Below, one piece after another: positions 43,768 through 52,991 of a stretch of 64,000 nucleotides of DNA (positions within the stretch are counted from its first letter, which is position 1; each line of letters begins with the position of its first letter). Location of the stretch: assembly GCF_025151215.1 (NCBI RefSeq), contig NZ_CP102286.1, positions 1,860,001 to 1,924,000 of the forward strand. The letters run 5' to 3'. The translations under genes were made by a program, and so were the position numbers. Below the pieces are notes generated by a model. It was not told where the DNA came from. It saw only the letters and a list, made by a program, of their open reading frames with translations, and ran no database searches. This stretch comes from Parabacteroides merdae ATCC 43184. GTDB lineage: Bacteria; Bacteroidota; Bacteroidia; Bacteroidales; Tannerellaceae.

Positions 43768-44221
43768 TTAAGCATGATACCATTTGCCGGATATAAGTTC
43801 CAATCCCATATACCGCAGCCCGGCTTCAATAGCTATAAAAGCATTCGTTACAATATGGGCTTTATCAAAAATACGGGCATGTTCTTCCGGATCGGAGGCC
43901 AAACAACAAAATTCATTTTCCAACAAACTATCCAGCGCATCTATACATTCATAATCCAAATCAGCATAAATACCTCCATATTCATATAGAATCAAATAAC
44001 GAATCATATCCCAACGCTGAACTGCATACGGATAAGAATTATATACATCCCTATATTCGGCATGTCCAGCCATAAAGGCATCGATCTTCTCGCCATTCCA
44101 GAAAATGTACGTCCAATCCGGATGTTGCTCTTTCCATGTTTGAGACAAATCCGACAAAAGATCCGGTTGTGGACCATCCTTTCCTTCCCACACTTAGGTG
44201 TATAATCTTTGGTATCTGCAT
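43768..44221 (-). pseudogene. GT32-type glycosyltransferase, frameshifted and truncated
   Basis: ATG at 44221 begins MQIPKIIHL, the normal GT32 start, but a one-base insertion near 44197 (CACCTAAGTGTGG where CACCAAGTGTGG is expected) moves WEGKDGPQPDLLSDLSQTWK into another frame. DXD region YEYGGIYADLDYECIDALDS is intact. The C terminus stops at KWYHA, about 100 residues short, beside the IS66 fragment. The family adds sugars in capsule or exopolysaccharide synthesis; this copy is dead. Confidence 0.75.
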
Positions 44222-44831
44222 ATTTTATCTAATTTATACCCGACACTATAATAGCACTAAACTACGCAAAAACCATTCTACGCCTCAATTTTTGTTATTA
44301 TAGTTAGATTCAAATATATGATTTCTTTTACAATCTGTAACACAAAATCTTATGCTATACAATAGACATACACAAACAAGATCTTACTTATTGTCAAAAT
44401 TTCCGAAAAAGCCATTGGTTCAAATCGAAACTACCACCGCATCTAATTTGATTTTATACCCCATATAATTCAAATTACACACAAGGGTGTAATATTTTTT
44501 AACAAACAACATATTCCATATATGCCTACTAATCACAGATTTACAAAATGGCTCTATTTCAGGAGGGGATATTGTCTATTTTTGATACAAACTTAGAGCC
44601 ATTTTCCTAACGTACGCTTTGCTTGCTTTCCTTATTTTAGGCTTAAAAACAGCACGATTCCGTACCGTCTTCCCAGGATCATCTAAATGATTTTTCAAAT
44701 GATCTGAATGGTTTTGGAAAACTATCCAGACAATCGGGACAAACGATCAGGATAAACGTACGGATGTAAGAGAACCTACGAGTGGCAACTCTAACAAATT
44801 GTCAATCGTAGGTCCGCTATTTAAAGATATG
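44222..44831. other. Gene-free AT-rich stretch
   Basis: No credible ORF. A 12-bp perfect inverted repeat, AAAATGGCTCTA (44545-44556) with TAGAGCCATTTT (44594-44605), and a 7-bp CCTACGA/TCGTAGG pair near 44770-44812 look like old terminators. Confidence 0.5.
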
Positions 44832-45118
44832 CTAATTTGCCAACGGAAAAAGATGAGCGATCGTGTTCCTGCCGCCAACAAGATTCAACTGCTGCTCGCC
44901 CCAGACAAACGTTCCGCTCCGCAAAGCCGGTAAAACGATATGGCCGGAAAGTCCTTTGCCGTTTTTCTTCAAACTGACTTCGATAAGCCCTGCCGGGTGA
45001 GGGCTCTTTCCTTCTATCTCCGCATACCGATCGGCCAAACCGACCTTTTTCAAGGCACGGAACAGGTAAAAGCGATAGTAGAAGGTAGCCTGGATCAGAG
45101 AAGAATCCCAAACAATTT
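44832..45118 (-). pseudogene. C-terminal fragment of a GH78-like alpha-L-rhamnosidase
   Basis: About 95 codons remain: IQATFYYRFYLFRALKKVGL, ADRYAEIEGKSPHPAGLIEV, SLKKNGKGLSGHIVLPALRS, GTFVWGEQQLNLVGGRNTIA. This is the (alpha/alpha)6-barrel exit and C-terminal beta-sandwich of GH78-type enzymes. The upstream part is replaced by a VKOR-like fragment. Confidence 0.6.
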
Positions 45119-45362
45119 AGATACAGAAGATTCCAATGCTGCATTACATCCATTTTTTGAACTAAAAGCTACACATATTTTATCTGCCAATTTATTTTTC
45201 ACATCCAACTGTTTTAAAACAAGGAGATAAGACACATATACACCTAAAAAATTAAATGGTATAGTAAACAGAAAATCTAATCCATTCGTCAGAGTATTAA
45301 CACCTAAAAATAGAAATACATAGAATAAAGAAAAAAGGAAAATAAACTTATCTGTCCTTCGG
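45112..45362 (-). pseudogene. Fragment of a VKOR-domain (peptide-maturation) protein
   Basis: Reads FIFLFSLFYVFLFLGVN, FNFLGVYVSYLLVLKQLDVK, NKLADKICVAFSSKNGCNAA, LESSVSKLFGIL: a TM segment followed by the CNA...SKLFG words of vitamin K epoxide reductase-like domains in Bacteroidales peptide-exporter loci. Both ends are fused to unrelated gene fragments (TPR upstream, GH78 downstream). Disulfide formation for exported peptides is the likely former role. Confidence 0.55.
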
Positions 45363-45650
45363 ACCCTGTTTCTCAAAATACCGTACCGCCACCCCGATCA
45401 CCGAATCCGACGTATGTTCCACATAATTTTTATCCCGCGCCTGCGTCATCAGCAGACACCAGGTGGCATAGTCTTCCTCTGAGAGTTTTTCTGGGGACGG
45501 GATGGCCTCTAAAAGGATTAAAGAACTGTCCGGCCGGCTCCCCATTAAGGTTTCCGCCTCCTGCAAAAGGGGTTGGATATGGGGATACTGCCGGCAAGCA
45601 ATCAGACAGAAGGCTAACGAGAAAAATATAACGTATATGTTTCTATTCAT
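45348..45650 (-). pseudogene. N-terminal fragment of a TPR-type lipoprotein
   Basis: MNRNIYVIFFSLAFCLIACR has a lipobox (LIAC), then LLQEAETLMGSRPDSSLILL, EAIPSPEKLSEEDYATWCLL, DSVIGVAVRYFEKQG, the start of Bacteroidales tetratricopeptide-repeat lipoproteins. The reading frame ends a few codons later (PKDR) where VKOR-like sequence begins. Full-length relatives are several hundred residues. Confidence 0.65.
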
Positions 45651-46253
45651 TATTATAGCGTGTGTTCTAAATGCAATATTACGAATAGCCTCTCTTATTC
45701 CTCTGTTTTTTGTTGACAATAATACATATTAGTGACAACAAGCGGTTTTATTTATCAAGATTTTTACAATAACCCCTGTTTTTCCTATTTCGAGAGAAAA
45801 CAAACACAATTTCAGCCGACCTTTCTTCCACCTAAACAGTGCTTTTCCTAACATACCAGCGAACAGTCCGCCGGAGAGGTAGAAATTGCATGACATTTGG
45901 TTATCTTATCTTCCATATTCCTTACACTTCGAAAAACCGGAACTGCCAGTGAGTTGAATATTTGGGAAAACAAAGGGAGGGTAAAGGAATATTACCCGGA
46001 TTCGAAGGGTCTTTTCAAGGAAATCGAACCCTTATTTCCACGACGACCGTCTTCATCGCTCCGGGCTGTCGGATTCACTCTATACGAAGTCGGACTTCGT
46101 GGCGATGAAGACGGTCGTTGGGAGGAAAAACCGCGCACCTCACGGGAATGGCCTCCCAAAGGCATTATTTTCGATCCGTAAACAACTGTTCGAAGAACAT
46201 TTGGCGGATGAGGTTCAAGTCATTTTCAAGATGTTTTTTACAATAAGGGGGGA
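45651..46253. other. Gene-free stretch with a 16-bp hairpin
   Basis: No convincing gene. ACGACCGTCTTCATCG (46043-46058) and CGATGAAGACGGTCGT (46103-46118) are perfect inverted copies, with a smaller CGAAGTC/GACTTCG hairpin nested between. A 94-codon frame spanning it is an artefact of the palindrome in my view. Confidence 0.5.
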
Positions 46254-48377
46254 TCAATTGCTTGTCATACGCTTGATAATACTATAAGCATTGATGATAC
46301 CCAACTCTCCGGCCTTGCTCAAATCGGCGATTCCCCGGTTGGCATCTCCTTGCGAAAGGCGTGCTAATCCACGGTTGAAATAAGCCTCGGCAAATTCCGG
46401 ATCACGCTGGATCGCCTCGCTGTAATCCTGGATGGCAGCACGAAAATCGCGTTGCGCACAACGCAGGTTTCCACGATTGAAATAAGCATATACGAAGCCC
46501 GGATTCAATTTGATCACCATGTCATAATCCCTCGTAATCATTTCATGCTCGTAAGCTCGCTTATTGTCTTTCAAGGATGCGGAAGCCGGATCAGATGTTG
46601 CCGGAGTACGAACAACCGTCGGATTCTTACCCATCTTAAGGTTCATGCTCATAGCAGAAAAATCGTCTTGCGAGCTGGCAGCCTGCGACATATTATAGTC
46701 AAGCTGTTTATACCGGACGACAGCCCGGTTAAAATAAGCCATAGCAAAATCCGGATCCAATTCGATCACCTTTGTATAATCCTTAATCGCTTCGGTAAAG
46801 TCCTGTACAAGCATAAAATCCAAAGCCCGTCCGAAATAGGCATCCACATCGTTCGGATTCTTCACTATACGGGCCGAAAAATTATCGATAGATGCAAAAT
46901 GTACGGCAACCTGGTCTTCCGTAAGGGCGGCTTCTTCGTTTGTGATACGCAGCTTACGTTCCAGTACCAGACGGGAATTGTAAGCTTCCACCATCTTATC
47001 ATAATAAACCAACTTCTTTACCGGATCGACTTTTTCGTAATAAGTCAGGACAAACATCGGTTCCAGATCCACACGCACATTGCGGTCCTGCACGCGTCCA
47101 CGAATTTCGCTGTTATACTTCGTCTTACGTACCTCTTCTTCATCATACACGACAAGACGGTTGAACTTATCGATATTCTTATCCGACTGTTCACGCGTAT
47201 TTTCATCCTTTGATGCCGGATCGGCCAATTGCGTACCGATATTGTTGCCATTTTGGGAAGCGACCGCATTTCCCAAAGCATTCCCGTTCTTCTTTTTTTG
47301 CTCCATATTATAGGCAGTCCAGTAGTCACGGTCGGCACCGACCTCATCATGCATTTTCCGCTTCACTTCCGCACGGCTGTAATAACCGGCCACAAAATTC
47401 GGATACTGCCGCAACACGACATCGAAGTCATGTACGGAACCTTGATAATCTCCCGTCTCGTAACGCAACAACGCCCGGTTATAATAAGCCATATAGTTGT
47501 CCGGTTCAATCTCGATCACAACATCGAAATCTTCGATAGCCCGGTTGTTATCCCCGATCTGTGCCCGAAGCAATCCTCGGTTGAAGCGGGCAATCAGGTT
47601 GTGGCTGTCCATGCTGACCACCTGATCATAATCAGCCATAGCACCACGCAAATCCTTTAACTGATACCGGACCAGACCTCTATTGATGTAATAACCGCTC
47701 TCACGGGTATTCAGACGAATGGCCTCGTTCAGATCGGCAAGCGCGTCTTTCATATTGTTCATCTGGTAATGCAGGATCGCCCGGTTACCATAAGCGGGAG
47801 CATAGTAGGGGTCCATACTGATCGCCTTATCATAGTCGGCAAGTGCTTTGACCGTATCGCCTTTCTCGGTGTACATCGCACCACGCGTCAAATAGTTCAT
47901 AGAATATTTGGGATGGGCCGTCATCAGTTCATCAAACACCTTTTCGGCCTCCTTAAAATCTTTTTTCTGAATATTGGCTACTGCCACATTCACCAACATC
48001 TGGCGGTCTTCCGCCTTAAACTCCAAACCTTTCCTGTAGTCTTCTATTGCTTCGTCAAATTTCTCCTGACTCTGACGGGCAATACCACGTGCGTAATATG
48101 CCTGTACCAGGAAAGGGTTCCGTTCAAGACAAAGCGTACAGTCTTCTTCAGCTCCTTTATAATCATCCAAATTGATTTTTGCCACAGCACGGTAGAAATA
48201 TGGTTCGGCCAACCAAGGTTTTGATTTGATAACCTGATTGAAATATTGTATCGAAAGAACATAGTCCTCAAAATACAAGGCGTTGCGCCCGATAGTCAAC
48301 ACACGATCCGTATTGATTTGTGCAAACATGGCTAACGAACACAGCTGGAATATAAATAAAAGAATCGCTTTCTTCAT
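46254..48377 (-). CDS. Secreted TPR-repeat protein
   Basis: 707 aa with a signal peptide (MKKAILLFIFQLCSLAMFAQ) and at least twelve TPR units of the A/Y-F-N-R-G type (ALYFEDYVLSIQYFNQVIKS, PYFYRAVAKINLDDYKGAEE, AYYARGIARQSQEKFDEAIE, AYFNRAVVRYKQLDYNMSQA). A non-TPR Lys/Asn-rich section lies near residues 370-470. TPR arrays form protein-binding scaffolds in the periplasm. Length and layout match a conserved Bacteroidales protein of unknown role. It is a single gene; TACTTTTG at 48410-48417 (minus) is a possible -7 box. Confidence 0.85.
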   Translation of the reverse strand: MKKAILLFIFQLCSLAMFAQINTDRVLTIGRNALYFEDYVLSIQYFNQVIKSKPWLAEPYFYRAVAKINLDDYKGAEEDCTLCLERNPFLVQAYYARGIARQSQEKFDEAIEDYRKGLEFKAEDRQMLVNVAVANIQKKDFKEAEKVFDELMTAHPKYSMNYLTRGAMYTEKGDTVKALADYDKAISMDPYYAPAYGNRAILHYQMNNMKDALADLNEAIRLNTRESGYYINRGLVRYQLKDLRGAMADYDQVVSMDSHNLIARFNRGLLRAQIGDNNRAIEDFDVVIEIEPDNYMAYYNRALLRYETGDYQGSVHDFDVVLRQYPNFVAGYYSRAEVKRKMHDEVGADRDYWTAYNMEQKKKNGNALGNAVASQNGNNIGTQLADPASKDENTREQSDKNIDKFNRLVVYDEEEVRKTKYNSEIRGRVQDRNVRVDLEPMFVLTYYEKVDPVKKLVYYDKMVEAYNSRLVLERKLRITNEEAALTEDQVAVHFASIDNFSARIVKNPNDVDAYFGRALDFMLVQDFTEAIKDYTKVIELDPDFAMAYFNRAVVRYKQLDYNMSQAASSQDDFSAMSMNLKMGKNPTVVRTPATSDPASASLKDNKRAYEHEMITRDYDMVIKLNPGFVYAYFNRGNLRCAQRDFRAAIQDYSEAIQRDPEFAEAYFNRGLARLSQGDANRGIADLSKAGELGIINAYSIIKRMTSN

Positions 48378-48450
48378 CTATTATAAAAATATTCAACATT
48401 GATCGGTCGCAAAAGTAAGTAAATAATCTTAGCCATTAAAACCAATCTAT

Positions 48451-48491
48451 AAAAAAAGCTTTCACAGACTGTAAAACAGTGTGAAAGCTTT
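48451..48491 (-). terminator. Terminator after the biotin-carrier gene
   Basis: AAAGCTTTCAC (48455-48465) pairs with GTGAAAGCTTT (48481-48491), with a nested CTGT/ACAG; T's follow on the minus strand. It lies 23 nt beyond the biotin-carrier stop. Confidence 0.88.
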
Positions 48492-48514
48492 CTATATTTA
48501 CTTATTTCAGCTAT

Positions 48515-48853
48515 TTACTTCGGCTGAATCTTAACCATCAAATGGTCTTTTGGGATCTTATCTCCTTCCGTTACACCCAGCTCGACAATCGTTCCGGCAA
48601 CGGGAGCGACCACCCGGTTGTACATCTTCATCGCCTGGTGGATCAAAAGCAACTGGCCGGCTTCGACTTCCTGCCCTTGCTGTACTTCCACTTTAACGAT
48701 CGTTCCAGGAAGATGAGAAATCACATCACCGACAAAGGGCTTATGCCACATTTTACGGTTCTTATATTTTGCAGTCAGCGTCGTCTTGTATTTGCGGGCC
48801 GTTACTACAAAATCCACATATTCGTTATCTTTCTCTTTCTTTTCCATATTCAA
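48515..48853 (-). CDS. Biotin carboxyl carrier subunit (acyl-CoA carboxylase/decarboxylase)
   Basis: 112 aa. The biotinyl domain carries the acceptor Lys in LLIHQAMKMYNRVVAPVAGT (A-M-K-M), preceded by PGTIVKVEVQQGQEVEAGQL and a Lys-rich N terminus (YKTTLTAKYKNRKMWHKPFV). It shuttles CO2 between the transcarboxylase subunit and a partner carboxylase or decarboxylase. It follows the carboxyltransferase gene by 18 nt. No biotin carboxylase or sodium-pump subunits lie next to the pair. With the carboxyltransferase it probably serves propionyl/methylmalonyl-CoA turnover. Confidence 0.9.
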   Translation of the reverse strand: MNMEKKEKDNEYVDFVVTARKYKTTLTAKYKNRKMWHKPFVGDVISHLPGTIVKVEVQQGQEVEAGQLLLIHQAMKMYNRVVAPVAGTIVELGVTEGDKIPKDHLMVKIQPK

Positions 48854-48871
48854 AAGTTTTTACGGCGTTAA

Positions 48872-50419
48872 TTAGAACGGAGGCAATCCGTGCTTCTTAG
48901 CCGGTCTGTATTCTTCTTTCAATACAGAAAGTTTAAGCGCGTGAAGCAACAATGAACGTGTTTCTTTCGGCTCGATAACAGAATCGATGAACCCTTTGGA
49001 CGCAGCCACATAAGGATTTGCAAACTTCTCGATATATTCCTTCACCTTTTCCTGGCGCATTGCATTCTGGTCTTCGGCTTCCATGATCTCCTTGCGGAAA
49101 ATAATGTTGGCCGCACCTTCCGGTCCCATCACCGCAATTTCTGCACTCGGCCATGCAAACATAAAGTCCGCCCCTAAGTGACGAGAGTTCATGGCGATAT
49201 AACCGCCACCATAAGCCTTACGCAGGATAACCGTAATCTTGGGAACCGTCGCTTCGGAATAAGCATACAATACCTTCGCACCATGGCGGATCACACCGGC
49301 ATGTTCCTGGTCGACGCCCGGCAAATAGCCCGGCATATCTTCCAACGTGATAATAGGAATATTGAAAGAATCGCAGAAACGGATAAAACGTGCAGCTTTA
49401 TCGGCACTGTCGCAATCCAATACACCTGCCAACACCATCGGCTGATTAGCAACGAAACCGACAGTTTCACCACCCATGCGGCCAAAACCGATCACAATGT
49501 TGGCTGCCCACAACTCCTGTACTTCCAAGAAGTCGGAATCATCCACGATACATTTGATAACGTTACGAACATCGTACGGCTGTTTCGGATCTGCCGGAAC
49601 CACATCTTCAATGTTCATTACCGCAGCGGGTTCCTTCGACTCTACCACTTTAGCACGTTCCTGGTTATTCCAGGGGATAAAACTAACCAGACGTTTAACT
49701 TGCTCGAAACACTCCTGCTCGCTCTGTGCGTAGAAATGAGCATTACCAGTTGTTTCCGCATGGACACGTGCACCACCCAGATCTTCCATAGAAATATCTT
49801 CGCCCAACACGGTCTTGATCACATTCGGACCTGTAATAAACATCTTGGAGATATTCTCTACTACAAATACGAAGTCCGTTAAAGCCGGAGAATATACGGC
49901 TCCACCGGCACAAGGTCCCAGGATCAACGAAATCTGAGGAATAACACCGGAAGCAATTGTATTGCGATAGAATATTTCACCATAACCCGCCAATGCACCT
50001 ACACCTTCTTGGATACGTGCACCACCTGAGTCGTTGATACCAATAATCGGACATTTCATTTTCAGAGCATGATCCATGATCTTCGTGATCTTACGTGCAT
50101 GCTGCAAGCCCAGTGAACCACCGGCAACCGTAAAGTCTTGTGCATAGATACAAACCGGAGCACCGAAGATCGTACCTGTACCTGTAACAACACCATCACC
50201 TGGTAAATCTTTCTTATCCATGCCGAAATCACGACCATCGTGCTTCACGAACAAGTCATATTCATGGAAAGAATTCTTGTCCAACAAGGATAGAATACGA
50301 TCACGGGCAGTCAGTTTACCCATCGCGATCTGCTTTTCGATAGCAGCTTCACCTCCACCCATCTCAACGACGGCTTTCTTTTCCCTGAGGGCCTGAATGT
50401 TTTTACTTAAATCTGTCAT
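48872..50419 (-). CDS. mmdA: Acyl-CoA carboxyltransferase subunit (propionyl-/methylmalonyl-CoA type)
   Basis: 515 aa, the usual length for PccB/MmdA. Domains: N-terminal crotonase-like half (KLTARDRILSLLDKNSFHEY, GGSLGLQHARKITKIMDHAL, IIGINDSGGARIQEGV) and C-terminal half (VLAGVLDCDSADKAARFIRF, ITLEDMPGYLPGVDQEHAGV, RKAYGGGYIAMNSRHLGAD). Both carboxyltransferase oxyanion-hole regions are present. In Bacteroidetes it works in the succinate-propionate pathway, decarboxylating methylmalonyl-CoA or carboxylating propionyl-CoA. Operon with the biotin carrier gene. A PccB call is equally valid. Confidence 0.9.
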   Translation of the reverse strand: MTDLSKNIQALREKKAVVEMGGGEAAIEKQIAMGKLTARDRILSLLDKNSFHEYDLFVKHDGRDFGMDKKDLPGDGVVTGTGTIFGAPVCIYAQDFTVAGGSLGLQHARKITKIMDHALKMKCPIIGINDSGGARIQEGVGALAGYGEIFYRNTIASGVIPQISLILGPCAGGAVYSPALTDFVFVVENISKMFITGPNVIKTVLGEDISMEDLGGARVHAETTGNAHFYAQSEQECFEQVKRLVSFIPWNNQERAKVVESKEPAAVMNIEDVVPADPKQPYDVRNVIKCIVDDSDFLEVQELWAANIVIGFGRMGGETVGFVANQPMVLAGVLDCDSADKAARFIRFCDSFNIPIITLEDMPGYLPGVDQEHAGVIRHGAKVLYAYSEATVPKITVILRKAYGGGYIAMNSRHLGADFMFAWPSAEIAVMGPEGAANIIFRKEIMEAEDQNAMRQEKVKEYIEKFANPYVAASKGFIDSVIEPKETRSLLLHALKLSVLKEEYRPAKKHGLPPF

Positions 50420-50443
50420 ACTGATTAGTTAATAGAGTTCTTA

Positions 50444-51001
50444 TTACTTACCAACCGCTTTTGCTTTATAGGAGCAACGGGCTGTACCTTTAATAATACT
50501 ATTTAGTTTGCTTTTATTCAACTGACGGCGGATTCCTGAAATATTATCTATGAATACATGGCCTTCCAAGTGTTCACACTCATGCTGCACAACACGTGCA
50601 GCAAACCCCTCCACCGTTTCTTCATGTTCCTTCAAGTCTTCATCCAGATATTTCACACGTACTTTTGCTGAACGGGCTACTTTCTCATGCACTCCCGGCA
50701 GGCTCAGACAACCTTCCTCCATCGAAACCTCTTCTTCACTTTTTTCAAGGAAAACAGGATTGATCATCGCACGCTTGAAGCCTTTGCATTCAGGAAAATC
50801 ATCTCCCATCACGTCAGCGTCAATTACCAAAAGACGCAATGACAAACCGACCTGCGGAGCGGCCAGCCCCACACCATCGGCATTGTACATCGTTTCGAAC
50901 ATATTGGCTACCAATTGTTTCAGATCCGGATAGTCCATCGGAACCTCTTCAGCCTCTTTTCTCAGCACGGGCTGTCCATATAAATATACTGGTAAAATCA
51001 T
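50444..51001 (-). CDS. def: Peptide deformylase
   Basis: 185 aa. The three motifs are GVGLAAPQVGLS, EEGCLSLPG and QHECEHLEG (HEcEH metal site), and the sequence is full length. It removes the formyl group from nascent proteins, with Fe or Zn at Cys and the two His. It lies between ruvX and the carboxyltransferase gene, 5 nt from ruvX. Confidence 0.97.
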   Translation of the reverse strand: MILPVYLYGQPVLRKEAEEVPMDYPDLKQLVANMFETMYNADGVGLAAPQVGLSLRLLVIDADVMGDDFPECKGFKRAMINPVFLEKSEEEVSMEEGCLSLPGVHEKVARSAKVRVKYLDEDLKEHEETVEGFAARVVQHECEHLEGHVFIDNISGIRRQLNKSKLNSIIKGTARCSYKAKAVGK

Positions 51002-51006
51002 AACTT

Positions 51007-51429
51007 TTATAACTGATATTTCTTATTTTCCAAATATGACTGCAAGATAATAACCGCACTGATCTCGTCTACCAATCCTTTATCTTGCCTTTTCTTTTTC
51101 TTCAATCCTCCGTCCAGCATTGCCTTATGTGCCAAAACGGAAGTAAATCGTTCATCGTAATACTCTACCGGAATATCCGGAATGGTCCGCTTCAAATGTG
51201 TTACAAAGGCTTCCACGTATCTCATATTTTCAGAAAGTTCGTTGTTCATCTGCTTTGGAAGCCCGACTACAAACCGTTCAACGGGTTCGCGCGAAACATA
51301 ATCAGCCAGAAACCTTGTAAGTTCACCGCTCGGCACAGTTGTCAGTCCGTTTGCAATCATCTGCAAGGTATCTGTGACCGCCAGACCGGTACGTTTCCGG
51401 CCATAATCAATTGCTATAATCCTTCCCAT
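51007..51429 (-). CDS. ruvX: Holliday-junction resolvase-like YqgF/RuvX
   Basis: About 140 aa from MGRIIAIDYGRKRTGLAVTD; upstream codons are unlike the family. RFVVGLPKQMNNELSENMRY, VEYYDERFTSVLAHKAMLDG and SAVIILQSYLEN are the RNase H-fold motifs with acidic residues (D, E, D). Proposed roles are 16S rRNA 5'-end maturation and DNA junction resolution. Head of the operon with def. Confidence 0.94.
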   Translation of the reverse strand: MGRIIAIDYGRKRTGLAVTDTLQMIANGLTTVPSGELTRFLADYVSREPVERFVVGLPKQMNNELSENMRYVEAFVTHLKRTIPDIPVEYYDERFTSVLAHKAMLDGGLKKKKRQDKGLVDEISAVIILQSYLENKKYQL

Positions 51430-51497
51430 CGGGCACAAAGATAACATAAATTCAGTTTCCAATTACACATATATACAAAAAGTGTGCAATTTAATAC

Positions 51498-52895
51498 TTA
51501 GTATGCATTCTTTTCTCCCTTGAACATATTGATAACCGTTACAACTATAATCTTAAGATCCAAGAAGAAAGACCAATTCTCGATATACCAGACATCTCGC
51601 TTCACACGTCCTTCCATTTGTTCCAACGTTTTCGTTTCTCCTCTGTAGCCTGTTACCTGTGCCCAACCTGTCACCCCCGGTTTAACCAAGTGGCGAACCA
51701 TATACTTGTCAATCAACGCAGAGTATTGCTCTGTATGTTTCAGCATATGGGGACGCGGTCCTACAACTGACATTTCCCCCCTCAACACATTAATAAACTG
51801 GGGAAATTCATCCAAATTAGTCCGCCGAAGAAAATCTCCGACCTTTGTTTTACGCGGGTCGTCCTTCACAGCCTGCAAGGAATCAGCCTGCGCATTAACC
51901 TTCATCGTGCGAAACTTATAACACCTGAAATCCTGTCCATACAGTCCCGTTCTCTTTTGCTTAAATAAGATCGGTCCCGGAGAACTCAGCTTGATCATGA
52001 TACCAACCACAATATATAATATCGGGAATATAGTTACCAGAATTACAGTTGAAAAAAGAATATCAAACGCACGTTTCAATGCTCGATTGTAAGCTGCCTG
52101 TAAAGGCTCGCGGCGAACGGTCATCAAAGGGATGGACTCCAAAACATCCATCACAAGACTCTTCTTCAAATTTCGATAAAATTCCGGCACAATATAAAAA
52201 CGGATCATGTGCTTCTCCGCAAAATTCAACAAACGCACAATCTTCTCATCATTCGTACCCGGTAAAGTACAGTAGATTTCATCCACATCATTTGCCAGCA
52301 CAAAATTCTCTACCTCATTCGTCATTCCCAAGTAATTCGGCAAAACCGATTTCAAGGACTGATTATCATCAAAGAATCCCAAGATATTGAAACCATACGA
52401 CAAATCATCCTTCATTACCTTATATAATTCCATCCCATTTTTTCCTGCTCCAACAATTACGATCTTTTTAAAATTATACCCTTTCCGACGATACATTTTC
52501 AATGTTACACGCACAATAACACGCCACAAAGAAAATACTACAAGCGTAACAGCGTAATAAACCAATAAGAAAGTTGCCAACACATCTCCAACATTCAAAA
52601 AAATCAGACAAGTGGCAAATAAAAAGAACATAATCGTAACCAAAAAGAATGCTCTTTGCACAATTTTATCGATAAAGACAATGGACAGATGCAACCGCAA
52701 AGGAACAAAATAAAGGGAAAAGAAATAACAAAAATTCAACAAAAGCACCACTTCTCGCAAGCTTCCAGTAATAGCTAACGTATGAATACTATTCAATCCA
52801 TAATAGACAATAAAAAAGAGAATATTCAGAACGATCAGATCTCCGATGCCTATCAGCCATTGAATAAGATAACCATATTTTTTATTTGACTCCAT
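51498..52895 (-). CDS. Undecaprenyl-phosphate glycosyl-1-phosphate transferase (WcaJ-like)
   Basis: 465 aa. Four N-terminal TMs (YLIQWLIGIGDLIVLNILFF, LREVVLLLNFCYFFSLYFVP, ...), a Rossmann-like CoA-binding fold (FKKIVIVGAGKNGMELYKVM), a fifth TM and the C-terminal bacterial sugar transferase domain (GPILFKQKRTGLYGQDFRCY, RRTNLDEFPQFINVLRGEMS, VVGPRPHMLKHTEQY, GVTGWAQVTGYRGETKTLEQ). It transfers a sugar phosphate (usually glucose) to undecaprenyl phosphate to start exopolysaccharide or capsule repeat units. No glycosyltransferase cluster follows in the window, so its partners lie elsewhere. Confidence 0.92.
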   Translation of the reverse strand: MESNKKYGYLIQWLIGIGDLIVLNILFFIVYYGLNSIHTLAITGSLREVVLLLNFCYFFSLYFVPLRLHLSIVFIDKIVQRAFFLVTIMFFLFATCLIFLNVGDVLATFLLVYYAVTLVVFSLWRVIVRVTLKMYRRKGYNFKKIVIVGAGKNGMELYKVMKDDLSYGFNILGFFDDNQSLKSVLPNYLGMTNEVENFVLANDVDEIYCTLPGTNDEKIVRLLNFAEKHMIRFYIVPEFYRNLKKSLVMDVLESIPLMTVRREPLQAAYNRALKRAFDILFSTVILVTIFPILYIVVGIMIKLSSPGPILFKQKRTGLYGQDFRCYKFRTMKVNAQADSLQAVKDDPRKTKVGDFLRRTNLDEFPQFINVLRGEMSVVGPRPHMLKHTEQYSALIDKYMVRHLVKPGVTGWAQVTGYRGETKTLEQMEGRVKRDVWYIENWSFFLDLKIIVVTVINMFKGEKNAY

Positions 52896-52945
52896 AACAA
52901 CGCGCTAAAATCATGCAAAAATAAGCATTATTTCCGAGCAAAAAA

Positions 52946-52973
52946 AAGGCTGCACACGATTATGTACAGCCTT
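52946..52973 (-). terminator. Terminator after the OmpA gene
   Basis: AAGGCTG (52946-52952) pairs with CAGCCTT (52967-52973) with further pairing inward; T run on the minus strand. It is 19 nt beyond the OmpA stop. Confidence 0.85.
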
Positions 52974-52991
52974 TCGGGATATAATTAAAAA

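Noticed and set aside
40175..45720. NVEALA-type secreted peptide gene expected beside the propeller operon
   Set aside because: I looked for short ORFs with a leader plus Cys-rich tail on both strands and found none that was convincing.
45897..46181. 94-aa frame in the gene-free gap
   Set aside because: It spans a perfect inverted repeat and shows no family-like pattern or leader.
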